A program made the position numbers and the translations under genes. From Geobacter sp. UBA6169 (GTDB lineage Bacteria > Desulfobacterota > Desulfuromonadia > Geobacterales > Pseudopelobacteraceae), in NCBI GenBank assembly GCA_002422265.1, contig DIUB01000165.1:1-13337 (forward strand): a stretch of 13,337 bases of DNA. Direction: 5' to 3'. Positions within the stretch are counted from its first letter, which is position 1; every line of letters starts with the position of its first letter. The notes under the pieces are model-generated. The model did no database searches. It was given only the letters and a program-made list of their open reading frames with translations, and was not told the DNA's origin. Shown here in pieces: positions 1-6,674 of the stretch.

Positions 1-173
1 GTTGTGCCGAGTGTGAACGGGCCTGCCCCATGGATATACCGCTCAACCTGCTGAACCGCAAGATGGCCAGGGAGCTCAAAGAGCTGTTTAACAGCGAGGC
101 CGGTTTTGAGGTGCGAGACAAGGGGCCGTTAAACAGTTTTGATGAACATGATGATCAGTCGTTTATCCGTTAG
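1..173 (+). CDS. C-terminal fragment of a 4Fe-4S ferredoxin-domain protein
   Basis: This is the end of a gene that begins before the window. The reading frame starts with the codon at position 3 and ends at TAG 171-173, leaving 56 residues. The fragment opens with CAECERACP, the last three cysteines and proline of a CxxCxxCxxxCP cluster motif, so it ends in a bacterial-ferredoxin-type 4Fe-4S domain. After the cluster comes MDIPLNLLNRKMARELKELF, probably a helix, and a polar acidic tail. The next gene starts 15 bases later and also encodes Fe-S clusters, so the fragment is probably another electron-transfer subunit of the same complex. Which complex (hydrogenase-like, Hdr/Flx-like or RnfC-like) cannot be decided from this tail. 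Confidence 0.8.
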   Translation, partial: CAECERACPMDIPLNLLNRKMARELKELFNSEAGFEVRDKGPLNSFDEHDDQSFIR

Positions 174-188
174 GGAAAGTTACTGACT

Positions 189-1196
189 ATGCAGAAACAG
201 ATTAGCGAAGCAAATTTTCGTCTCTTACTGGACAGCCTGCTGCTCAAGGGCCAACGGGTGGTGGGGCCGCGAAGATCCGGCAGTACGGTGCTGTATGAAC
301 CGCTCTCCTCTGCCTCGGATCTGGTGGTGGATGAACTGCCGCGCCGGTCGGTAAAAGAGGCGTTCTTTCCGGTCTGCGAGGATCTGCTTGAATACCGGAA
401 AGAGGGGCAGCAGGTTCAGTTGACCGATATCACGCCGGACCGTTTTCCCGAGACCGTGCTGATCGGTGTGCGTCCCTGCGATGCCGCAGCCATACCGGTG
501 CTGGATGCGGTATTCTCCTGGGATTACAAGGATCAGTTTTTTCTGGAGCGCAGGTCCAAAACCACCATCATCGGTCTGGCCTGTACCACCTCAGATGATG
601 CCTGTTTCTGTACGGCAGTCGGTCTTTCTCCAAATGATCCCAAAGGTGCGGACCTGATGCTGACTCCGCTGCAAGGGGGCGGTTTTGTGGCTGCCAGCCA
701 GAGTAAGAAGGGTGAGGCATTTCTTGATGTCTGGAAGGATCGTTTCAGCGAGCCTGACGGTACGGCAACGGTACCGTTAACGCAGCCTGAGCCGAACCGG
801 CTTGACCTGAAGAAGATCAAGGCCTGGCTGGATGAACACTTTGAAGACCCGGTCTGGGACGGTATTGCGACCCGTTGTGTCGGTTGTGGGGCCTGTGCCT
901 TTGTCTGCCCGGCCTGTCACTGTTTTGATATTGTTGACGAAGGATCGGAAAAGACCGGTAAGCGGCGTAAATTCTGGGATGCCTGCGGGTTTTCAAAGTT
1001 CACCAACCATGCCTCCGGCCACAATCCCCGTGATCTGCAGCCCAAGCGTTACCGCAACCGGATCATGCACAAGTTCAAATACTACAACGACAAATTCAGC
1101 CAAACACTCTGCACCGGCTGCGGACGCTGTATCCGGGTCTGCCCGGTGGGGATCGATATTGCCGGAGTGCTGGAAGAAATCCAGGAAAAGGGATAG
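189..1196 (+). CDS. 4Fe-4S dicluster subunit, hydrogenase/sulfhydrogenase beta-like
   Basis: This 335-residue protein is probably a cytoplasmic electron-carrying subunit. Two ferredoxin motifs lie in the C-terminal third: C230-x2-C233-x2-C236-x3-C240, followed by extra cysteines C243 and C245, and C308-x2-C311-x2-C314-x3-C318-P. The N-terminal two thirds carry a GVRPCD motif (residues 93-98) and a Cys-rich ACTTSDDACFC segment (131-141). That pattern is usual in the family containing sulfhydrogenase beta (HydB), anaerobic sulfite reductase A and FlxB-like proteins. The ATG at 189 has a GGGAAAG ribosome-binding site about 9 bases upstream. The gene lies between another Fe-S gene and an FAD/NAD(P)-binding gene 7 bases downstream, so it likely relays electrons between the flavin subunit and a partner. 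No hydrogenase catalytic subunit is visible, so the electron donor or acceptor is unknown. The family call is firm, the exact role is not. Confidence 0.85.
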   Translation: MQKQISEANFRLLLDSLLLKGQRVVGPRRSGSTVLYEPLSSASDLVVDELPRRSVKEAFFPVCEDLLEYRKEGQQVQLTDITPDRFPETVLIGVRPCDAAAIPVLDAVFSWDYKDQFFLERRSKTTIIGLACTTSDDACFCTAVGLSPNDPKGADLMLTPLQGGGFVAASQSKKGEAFLDVWKDRFSEPDGTATVPLTQPEPNRLDLKKIKAWLDEHFEDPVWDGIATRCVGCGACAFVCPACHCFDIVDEGSEKTGKRRKFWDACGFSKFTNHASGHNPRDLQPKRYRNRIMHKFKYYNDKFSQTLCTGCGRCIRVCPVGIDIAGVLEEIQEKG

Positions 1197-1203
1197 GCAG
1201 TCT

Positions 1204-2046
1204 ATGTGCGAGAACAAAAATATCTACCTTCCCTATCTTGCGACTGTTGAAGAGGTGATTGACGAGACCCCTGATGTCCGTACTCTGCGTTTGGTATTTC
1301 AGGATGAACAGCTGCGGGAGAACTTCAGTTTCCGGGCCGGTCAGTTTGCCGAGTATTCAGCCTTTGGGGCAGGTGAATCCACCTTCTGCATCGCCTCATC
1401 ACCCACTCGCAAGGGGTATATTGAGTGCTGCTTCCGGGCTGTGGGGCGGGTAACTGAATCGCTGCGCCGGCTTGAAGTTGGCGATACCATGGGGGTGCGT
1501 GGCCCCTACGGCAACTCCTTTCCGATCGAGCAGTTCTTTGGCAGGAACCTGTTGTTTATAACCGGTGGCATTGCCCTGCCGCCGTTGCGGACCCTGATCT
1601 GGAACTGTCTGGATCTGCGTGACAAGTTTGGTGATATCACCATTGTGTACGGCGCCCGTACTGAGGCTGATCTGGTCTACAAAAGGGAGCTGAGAGAATG
1701 GGAAGAGCGCAGTGATGTAAAGCTGGTCAAGACCGTTGATCCGGGTGGTAATGGGCCAGAATGGGACGGCAAAGTGGGCTTCGTACCAACCGTACTGGAT
1801 GAACTGGCACCATCAGCAGAAAATACGATAGCCTTGGTCTGCGGCCCTCCGATCATGATCAAATTTACCCTGCCGGTGCTGGAGAAACTGGGTTTTGATG
1901 ATGAAGCGATCTACACCACCCTGGAAAACCGGATGAAATGCGGTCTGGGCAAGTGTGGCCGCTGCAATGTGGGTAACATCTATGTCTGCAAGGATGGGCC
2001 GGTGTTTACGGCCAGGCAGGTTAAGGCGATGCCGCTGGAGTATTAA
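1204..2046 (+). CDS. FAD/NAD(P)-binding oxidoreductase, hydrogenase/sulfite reductase gamma-like
   Basis: This 280-residue flavoprotein belongs to the ferredoxin-NADP reductase superfamily (relatives: HydG of sulfhydrogenase, AsrB, PyrK, FlxA). It likely moves electrons between NAD(P)H and the Fe-S subunit encoded just upstream. The FAD-binding half contains RAGQFAEYS (44-52), the CIASSP segment (62-67) and VRGPYGNSFP (98-107). The NAD(P)-binding half contains FITGGIALPPLRT (118-130) and VCGPP (212-216). A C-terminal cluster site has C246-x4-C251-x2-C254-x7-C262, as in the Fe-S domain of dihydroorotate dehydrogenase electron-transfer subunits. The ATG at 1204 was chosen because the protein then begins as its family does. 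The frame is open upstream, but that part overlaps the previous gene and makes no sense as protein. The gene sits 7 bases after the beta-like subunit and is presumably in the same operon. Confidence 0.88.
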   Translation: MCENKNIYLPYLATVEEVIDETPDVRTLRLVFQDEQLRENFSFRAGQFAEYSAFGAGESTFCIASSPTRKGYIECCFRAVGRVTESLRRLEVGDTMGVRGPYGNSFPIEQFFGRNLLFITGGIALPPLRTLIWNCLDLRDKFGDITIVYGARTEADLVYKRELREWEERSDVKLVKTVDPGGNGPEWDGKVGFVPTVLDELAPSAENTIALVCGPPIMIKFTLPVLEKLGFDDEAIYTTLENRMKCGLGKCGRCNVGNIYVCKDGPVFTARQVKAMPLEY

Positions 2047-2123
2047 AGGTAAGTAGAATTGACAACAGATGGCAACCGTGTAGGCCAATTTTAAACTGAA
2101 GTTCTTTCTCTCTTCCAAGTAAA

Positions 2124-2139
2124 GCTGATTAATATCAGC
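2124..2139. repeat. Inverted repeat GCTGAT-TAAT-ATCAGC
   Basis: Perfect 6-bp arms are separated by TAAT, about 80 bases after the flavoprotein stop codon. No T-run follows directly, so it is a poor intrinsic terminator. It could be a protein-binding site or chance. Confidence 0.35.
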
Positions 2140-2258
2140 ATGATAAGCTTGAACCTGTTTTTCGTTACTGTCTACATCTGATCGTGGCTACAAGATCGTA
2201 CGCCCTCTGCTGCTCTTTGGTTGCATTCGTATCCATCGTAAAGGTGGCCCCGGTCAAA

Positions 2259-2278
2259 CAAGCCAGACCAAGCCAGAC
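2259..2278 (+). repeat. Tandem 10-bp repeat CAAGCCAGAC x2
   Basis: Two exact adjacent copies of CAAGCCAGAC lie about 45 bases before the hicA remnant. Two copies are too few to call an iteron array. A small slippage duplication is the simplest explanation. Confidence 0.5.
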
Positions 2279-2322
2279 ACAACGGCTTGACGCCTGAGCC
2301 ACTTTATGGCACCATACTCTCT

Positions 2323-2576
2323 GTGAACGCAAACACCAAAAGACTATTGAGTCGATCTTTCGTCACCCACCCAGTGCCAATGTAAAGTGGGGTGACATTG
2401 AAGCGCTGCTGTTACAACTTGGCGCTGACATTTCGGAGCGTGAGGGGTCGCGGGTTGGTGTCAGATTATTTGGTGAGCGCCGGGTGTTTCATCGCCCCCA
2501 TCCATCACCTGATACCGACAAAGGGGCGCTGGCCAGTATCCGCAAATGGCTGGAAGAAAACGGAGTAACACCATGA
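2323..2576 (+). pseudogene. hicA: HicA-family mRNA interferase toxin, apparently frameshifted at codon 3-4
   Basis: HicA toxins are small double-stranded-RNA-binding-fold ribonucleases that cut mRNA and are neutralised by HicB. From 2331 to TGA 2574-2576 the frame encodes 81 residues: KHQKTIESIF, then WGDIEALLLQLGADISE, then EGSRVGVRLFGERRVFHRPHP, then DKGALASIRKWLEENGV. This matches the usual end-to-end pattern of one HicA subgroup, in which FHRPHP is characteristic and GSR stands where many other HicAs have GSH. The frame has no ATG, GTG or TTG that could start the whole domain, and a stop lies at 2295-2297. A GTG at 2323 followed by AACGC sits one frame off. Adding one A to the AAA run at 2331-2333 would give M-N-A-K-H-Q-K-T, the expected family start. 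The simplest reading is a one-base deletion that inactivates the toxin. A sequencing error or slippage-dependent expression is possible. The stop overlaps the hicB start (ATGA). Confidence 0.75.
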
Positions 2577-2917
2577 TGAACATCCTTGAAATAAATGGCG
2601 TAAAGGCGGTTATCTCTTTTGACCCTGAAATCAATATGTTTCGAGGTGAATTTGTCGGCCTGAACGGCGGTGCTGATTTTTACGCCACTGATATTGAGGG
2701 GCTTCGCCGTGAAGGAGAAACATCACTGAAGGTGTTTATGGAAATGTGCGCAGAAGAAGGGGTTTCGCCCTACAAAAAAGCTCCGGAAAGGTTAAACCTG
2801 CGGCTGCCGCAGGAACTGCATGACAAGGCTGTTGCTATGGCCAAGGCATCCGGCAAAAGTGTGAATGCCTGGATTGCTGATACGATCCGGCAGGCTGACG
2901 GCATTCCAGCACATTGA
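2573..2917 (+). CDS. hicB: HicB-family antitoxin
   Basis: This 114-residue antitoxin partners HicA and usually represses its own operon. Residues 1-60 form the HicB partial-RNase-H-like domain, with the signature NGVKAVISFDPEINMFRGEF, then NGGADFYATD and the REGETSLKVFMEMC helix. Residues 72-108 (RLNLRLPQELHDKAVAMAKASGKSVNAWI) form a ribbon-helix-helix DNA-binding domain. The ATG at 2573 was chosen because GGAG at 2562-2565 lies 7 bases before it and because it overlaps the hicA stop by 4 bases. A frame extending back to 2546 would only add residues read out of hicA. ATG 2576 is an alternative one codon later. The antitoxin is intact although its toxin gene looks broken, so it may now be an orphan regulator. 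The tail of the gene faces the convergent dsbC-like gene. Confidence 0.88.
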   Translation: MMNILEINGVKAVISFDPEINMFRGEFVGLNGGADFYATDIEGLRREGETSLKVFMEMCAEEGVSPYKKAPERLNLRLPQELHDKAVAMAKASGKSVNAWIADTIRQADGIPAH

Positions 2918-2972
2918 TTCTTACGCAGATCTGCTGCTGATCACGGCACCTCGTCGCACCTGCCAGTCTTTA

Positions 2973-3458
2973 TTACTTCCCCAGCAGTTCCTCAATCTTC
3001 TTCAGGTCAAACCCTTCTATGATTCGACCCATAATCATGAAGGTGGGGGTACCATCAACGCCCACTTTCCGGGCAATGGCGTGCTGCTCCTCCTGCCGCT
3101 TACGCCCCTGTTGAGTGATGGGCAAGCTGGCAGGATCCATCCGGTCAACACCACCCGACATTACCTGCTGGTAGAGTTGTACGCTGTCAGTTCCGGACAG
3201 GATGTACTGCACCTTCTGACGGGCATGGGGGTGGGTCGGCAGCGGACTGAAAAAGACGTAGCGGGTCACATCGCTGCGCGCCTTGAAATAGGCTGATGCC
3301 TTACGGCAGAACGGACAATCAGGGTCGGTAAATTCAATCACCGCTTTGGGGCCGTTGCCGATCTTCACGGCCTTGCTCAGGTCAACAGCTGATGCGGTAG
3401 CGGGGCAAAGCCCCAGTGTCAGCAGCAACAGCAACGCAATCAACAGACGTACCGGCAT
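2973..3458 (-). CDS. Secreted DsbC-like thioredoxin-fold protein, short form
   Basis: This 161-residue protein is probably exported to the periplasm. Residues 1-24 look like a Sec signal peptide: a short positive start, a Leu-rich core, and ATASA before a likely cleavage site. The mature part begins near VDLSKAVKIGNG and has the thioredoxin-fold active site C48-P49-F50-C51 in FTDPDCPFCRKA, and the cis-proline GTPTF at 136-140. DsbC and DsbG share this pattern, but DsbC has an N-terminal dimerisation domain of about 60 residues that is missing here. It may therefore act as a monomeric reductase or oxidoreductase rather than a classical isomerase. AAGGAG precedes the start by 7 bases. It lies 18 bases after the histidine kinase gene and is presumably the last gene of the operon. 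The natural substrate is unknown. Confidence 0.82.
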   Translation of the reverse strand: MPVRLLIALLLLLTLGLCPATASAVDLSKAVKIGNGPKAVIEFTDPDCPFCRKASAYFKARSDVTRYVFFSPLPTHPHARQKVQYILSGTDSVQLYQQVMSGGVDRMDPASLPITQQGRKRQEEQHAIARKVGVDGTPTFMIMGRIIEGFDLKKIEELLGK

Positions 3459-3476
3459 AACAGCTCTCCTTTGCTC

Positions 3477-4550
3477 TCAGGGGAACGGCAGCACAATCGT
3501 AAACGTGCTGCCTGCCCCTTCGCAGCTCTCAACAGTAATGGTCCCGCCATGGGCCTCAACGGCCATCTTGCAAAAAGCAAGCCCCAGTCCGCTGCCACCA
3601 CTCCCCCGGTTGCACTGGTTACGAGCCTGCACAAATCGATCAAAAATTAGCGGCAGATCCACATCGGCTATGCCGTTTCCCGTATCCTTTATCTGGATAA
3701 TGACTGACGGTTGTGAGTCAGCCGATACCCCACTGCAGCAGGAAAGCTGAATCTCTCCCAGGTTGGGCGTAAATTTTACAGCATTGGTCAGCAGATTGGC
3801 AATCACCCGGGAAAACTTGGCTCGGTCAATCGGCAGAAGCGGCAGCTTGTCATCAATCAGCAGTTGAAGCTGGAGCTGGGCCTGTTTGGCCACGCCTCTA
3901 AATCCATTGGCAACATGCCGAACCAGTTCGGCAAGGTTGGTCGGCACCATACTGAAGGTAATTTTGCCTGCCTCATGACGATGGATGTCAAGCAGGTTAT
4001 CGATCATTGCCACCACTTCATTGCAGCTTTCAATGGCTGACTGCAGGTATTCTTCCTGCTCGCTATTCAGCATGCCCAAGCGCCTGCTGCGCACCAGGTC
4101 AACGGAGCCGATGGCCGCAGTGATCGGATTTTTCAGATCATGGGAGAGCATGGAGATGAAATCCAGCCGTTCACGCTCCAGCGATTTGATGGCCATACAG
4201 CGTTCAAGGCTCTTGATCAGCCGATCCCTGCTGAAGGGGGCCATCAGGCAGTCCAGCGCCCCTTCTTTATGACAGGCAAGATACCGCTCATGTTCATTGG
4301 CATCCAGCAGAGCAATCACCGCCGGGTCTGAGCAACTCTCTTTCAGATGATCAAGGGAAGGCAGGCAGGCATCATGGGCAGGGGAGCCGAGCAAAATGGC
4401 GTCTATCCGTTTTTTCTCAAGTAGTGCCCGTGCATCGACGCAGCTTACTGCAAGATGGAGATCATAGGGGCCATCCTCCAGCAACTGAAACGCAAGACCG
4501 GCTGCACCGGCGGTATTTTCCACGATCAGGATCTGTTTACGTCCCGGCAT
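3477..4550 (-). CDS. Cytoplasmic histidine kinase with N-terminal pseudo-receiver domain
   Basis: This 357-residue protein has no membrane segment. Residues 5-115 resemble a CheY-like receiver domain. Residues 125-195 are a dimerisation/phosphoacceptor domain with the H-box SHDLKNP (H137). Residues 205-357 are the ATP-binding domain: N-box NLLTNAVKF (252-260), G1 DTGNGI (289-294), F-box FDRF and G2 GSGLGLAF (319-326). The kinase half looks fully functional. The receiver does not: the usual phospho-acceptor Asp is replaced by Gly (ILLGSP, G55), the conserved Lys of KPF is replaced by Ala (MAPF, A104), and the acidic pair near the start is E11-N12. The domain probably senses by binding rather than by phosphorylation. 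The gene overlaps ispD by 25 bases, and a strong GGAAGGAA ribosome-binding site precedes its ATG. No cognate response regulator is in view. Confidence 0.88.
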   Translation of the reverse strand: MPGRKQILIVENTAGAAGLAFQLLEDGPYDLHLAVSCVDARALLEKKRIDAILLGSPAHDACLPSLDHLKESCSDPAVIALLDANEHERYLACHKEGALDCLMAPFSRDRLIKSLERCMAIKSLERERLDFISMLSHDLKNPITAAIGSVDLVRSRRLGMLNSEQEEYLQSAIESCNEVVAMIDNLLDIHRHEAGKITFSMVPTNLAELVRHVANGFRGVAKQAQLQLQLLIDDKLPLLPIDRAKFSRVIANLLTNAVKFTPNLGEIQLSCCSGVSADSQPSVIIQIKDTGNGIADVDLPLIFDRFVQARNQCNRGSGGSGLGLAFCKMAVEAHGGTITVESCEGAGSTFTIVLPFP

Positions 4551-5263
4551 GGTTCGGTTCCTTCCTTCTCACACAAGAATGCCTCTGCAAGTACAAGATC
4601 TTCAGGGGTAGTGATTTTAATGTTACGGTAACTGCCCGACACAATGGCAACAACGCCCCCAATGCGTTCCAGCAACGAACAGTCGTCAGTTCCCAGAAAC
4701 TGCTCGGCTGCGGCCTGCCTGTGGGCTTCCAGAATCTGCCCGTACCGGAAGGTCTGGGGTGTCTGGGCCTGCCAGAGCGTGGCACGGTCCGGCGTCGCAA
4801 CGACCACACCGCCCTGCACCACCTTGATGGTATCTTTGGCCTGCACCGCCACCAGGGCACCCACCCCCGTACCCGCCAGATGGATGGAGCGCTGCAGGAG
4901 ATCCTCATCAATAAAGGGGCGCACCCCATCATGGATCAGCACAATATCATCGTCTGCCGCATGGTCACGCAGGGCTGTGAGTCCGTTCAAGACCGAGTGC
5001 TGGCGCTCTGCACCACCAGGCACAATCGCCAGCACCTTGGTCAGACCATAGGCCTCCACCACCTGGCTGCGACAGTAGGGTATCTCCTCTGCCGGGGTAA
5101 CCAGCATGATACCGGCCAGCAACGGACTCTGCTGCAACACCTGCAGGGTGCGGGCAACAATCGGCATGCCACCCAGCTGCAGGTACTGCTTGTTGATGGA
5201 GGCACCCATCCGCTTGCCCATTCCGGCGGCCGGCACCACGGCAAAGACACGGGGGCTGTTCAT
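4526..5263 (-). CDS. ispD: 2-C-methyl-D-erythritol 4-phosphate cytidylyltransferase
   Basis: IspD joins CTP and 2-C-methyl-D-erythritol 4-phosphate to make CDP-ME in the non-mevalonate (MEP) isoprenoid pathway, in the cytoplasm. The 245 residues show the family motifs in order: PAAGMGKRMG (11-20, CTP-binding R18), K25, GGAERQHSV (83-91), LIHDGVRPF (109-117), AKDTIK (142-147), TPDR (R160), TPQTF, TDDCSLLE (192-199) and NIKITTPEDL (214-223, K216). These positions match the Arg/Lys residues known in E. coli IspD. The ATG overlaps the selA stop in an ATGA, so the two are likely translationally coupled. The last ~15 residues are a short extra tail that overlaps the start of the kinase gene. No ispF follows, although the two are often adjacent or fused in other bacteria. 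Confidence 0.96.
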   Translation of the reverse strand: MNSPRVFAVVPAAGMGKRMGASINKQYLQLGGMPIVARTLQVLQQSPLLAGIMLVTPAEEIPYCRSQVVEAYGLTKVLAIVPGGAERQHSVLNGLTALRDHAADDDIVLIHDGVRPFIDEDLLQRSIHLAGTGVGALVAVQAKDTIKVVQGGVVVATPDRATLWQAQTPQTFRYGQILEAHRQAAAEQFLGTDDCSLLERIGGVVAIVSGSYRNIKITTPEDLVLAEAFLCEKEGTEPCRDVNRS

Positions 5264-6666
5264 GGCACCGCCTCGGCAGCCTGGCGCAACGCATCAGCCA
5301 GAAGCGGCAGATCAGTATCACGCAAGGTGCGGACATCCAGCAAAAAGCGGTCCTTGTGCAACCGTCCCACCACCGGCGGCGTGGTGCTGCGCAGCAGTTC
5401 TTCAAGGTGATGGGAAGCGATGCGGTCAACCGCCACTTCAATCAGTCTGCTGGGCAGCTGCAACAACGGATATGAACCGCCACCGGGGCTGGACATGCCG
5501 TCACGCAACGTCAGGCTGATTCGCCGTGGCAGCAGGGCACGCAAACGTCGCTGCATCCGACGGGCCTTTACCGACAGCTCATCCAGTGACATGGTCAGCA
5601 TTCGCAGGGTCGGTATCTCCGTCAGGGCCGTCCGCTCATCCCGGTACAGACGTAAGGTAGCCTCAAGGGCTGCCAGGGTCAACTTGTCAATCCGCAGAGC
5701 CCGCAACAACTGATGCCGCTTCAGCTGATCAACCAGATCGCGCCGTCCGACAATCAGTCCAGCCTGAGGGCCACCCAACAGTTTGTCACCGCTGAAGGTC
5801 ACCAGATCGGCACCAGCCTTCAGGTACTGCTGTACCGTCGGCTCTCCGGAGACACCAAAGCGGGAGAGGTCCAGCAGACAGCCGCTGCCGGCATCAACCA
5901 GGGTTGCCACACCGGCTTCGCGACCGATCCGTACCATGGCCTCGGTGCCCACTTCGGCAGTAAAACCGACCACGGCAAAATTGCTGGTATGCACCTTCAA
6001 AAGCAGCGCGGTCTGTTCAGTTACCGCACTGATGTAATCACGGGGATGGGTCCGGTTGGTACTGCCCACTTCAACCAGCCTGGCACCGCTCTGGCGCATC
6101 ACCTCAGGAATCCGGAACGATCCGCCGATCTCTACCAGCTCACCACGGGAGACAATCACCTCACGCCCTGAAGCAAGGGCCGTCAGGGCCAGCATCACCG
6201 CAGCAGCGTTGTTATTAACCACCAGAGCCGCTTCAGCGCCGGTCAGCTCACACAACAGGCGTTCAATATGGACATACCGCTCACCACGCTCACCCCTATC
6301 AAGATCGAATTCGAGGTTGCTGTAGCCCCAGGCAGTCTCCAGCAAGGCCTGCTCGGCTGATGCAGCCAGGGGTGAACGTCCCAGATTGGTATGTACCACC
6401 ACCCCGCTGCCGTTGATCACCCGACGCAGACTGGGGGCCTCAGCCGCCCGGATCTGGTTCAGCACCAGCGAGACAATCAGTGCGGGAGCGAGATCCACGG
6501 TCGGATCTTCAGCAAGCTGTTGCCGCAGCAGCTCAAGCGTTACACGCACCGCCGACTTGAGACCGGTATGGGTGGTGGTGGCCTGCAGTGCTGCCACCTC
6601 AGGCCAGGCAAGCACCTTATCCACTTTAGGCAGGCGCTGCCTGCTGTCTGATTGTGCGCTACTCAC
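5260..6666 (-). CDS. selA: L-seryl-tRNA(Sec) selenium transferase
   Basis: SelA is the PLP-dependent enzyme that converts Ser-tRNA(Sec) to Sec-tRNA(Sec) with selenophosphate, so the organism makes selenoproteins. The 468 residues are the usual length. Visible motifs are the N-terminal RLPKVDKVLAWPEV (11-24), INGSGVVVHTNLGRSPL (84-100), NLEFDLDRGERGERY (117-131), VVNNNAAAVML (149-159), GSFRIPEVM (182-190), VDAGSGCLLDL (257-267) and FSGDKLLGGPQAG (291-303), with K295 the expected PLP lysine. The start is GTG at 6666, with AGGTGA a few bases upstream. A nearby ATG is out of frame and stops at once. The gene starts 8 bases after the GntR stop and overlaps ispD by 4 bases. The usual companion selB is not downstream within this window, where ispD stands instead. 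Confidence 0.96.
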   Translation of the reverse strand: MSSAQSDSRQRLPKVDKVLAWPEVAALQATTTHTGLKSAVRVTLELLRQQLAEDPTVDLAPALIVSLVLNQIRAAEAPSLRRVINGSGVVVHTNLGRSPLAASAEQALLETAWGYSNLEFDLDRGERGERYVHIERLLCELTGAEAALVVNNNAAAVMLALTALASGREVIVSRGELVEIGGSFRIPEVMRQSGARLVEVGSTNRTHPRDYISAVTEQTALLLKVHTSNFAVVGFTAEVGTEAMVRIGREAGVATLVDAGSGCLLDLSRFGVSGEPTVQQYLKAGADLVTFSGDKLLGGPQAGLIVGRRDLVDQLKRHQLLRALRIDKLTLAALEATLRLYRDERTALTEIPTLRMLTMSLDELSVKARRMQRRLRALLPRRISLTLRDGMSSPGGGSYPLLQLPSRLIEVAVDRIASHHLEELLRSTTPPVVGRLHKDRFLLDVRTLRDTDLPLLADALRQAAEAVP

Positions 6667-6674
6667 GGCATCAC

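Larger units (their letters stand above)
2047..2322. other. Non-coding stretch between the Fe-S operon and hicAB
   Basis: I see no convincing gene here on either strand. The stretch holds one small perfect inverted repeat (2124-2139) and one 10-bp tandem duplication (2259-2278), listed separately. A 23-codon minus-strand frame at 2165-2236 has no ribosome-binding site and no recognisable product. No stem followed by a T-run is present, so the end of the Fe-S transcript is not explained by an obvious intrinsic terminator. A promoter for hicAB was not found with confidence. TTGACG at 2287-2292 is a possible -35 box, but no good -10 lies at normal spacing. Confidence 0.5.

Noticed and set aside
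832..1203. N-terminal extension of the flavoprotein frame into the preceding gene
   Set aside because: The extra residues are the out-of-frame reading of the 4Fe-4S gene and resemble no flavoprotein domain; ATG 1204 gives the family-typical start.
2165..2236. A 23-codon minus-strand frame in the spacer before hicA
   Set aside because: No ribosome-binding site, no recognisable domain, and length expected by chance.
2546..2572. Longer N-terminus for HicB
   Set aside because: It would read through the end of hicA. The GGAG site and ATGA junction support ATG 2573.
2925..2934. GCAGATCTGC palindrome between hicB and the dsbC-like gene as a terminator or operator
   Set aside because: Only 10 bp with no loop and no T-run, between two convergent gene ends; chance is sufficient.
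4424..5410. Long plus-strand frame of 328 codons opposite ispD
   Set aside because: It is a shadow of ispD and neighbouring genes; the translation is rich in His, Gln and Arg with no domain pattern, while the minus strand has clear IspD and SelA motifs.
5260..6666. Possible in-frame UGA selenocysteine genes near selA
   Set aside because: I saw no UGA interrupting a conserved Cys position in the genes of this window; the recognised genes end at family-typical lengths.
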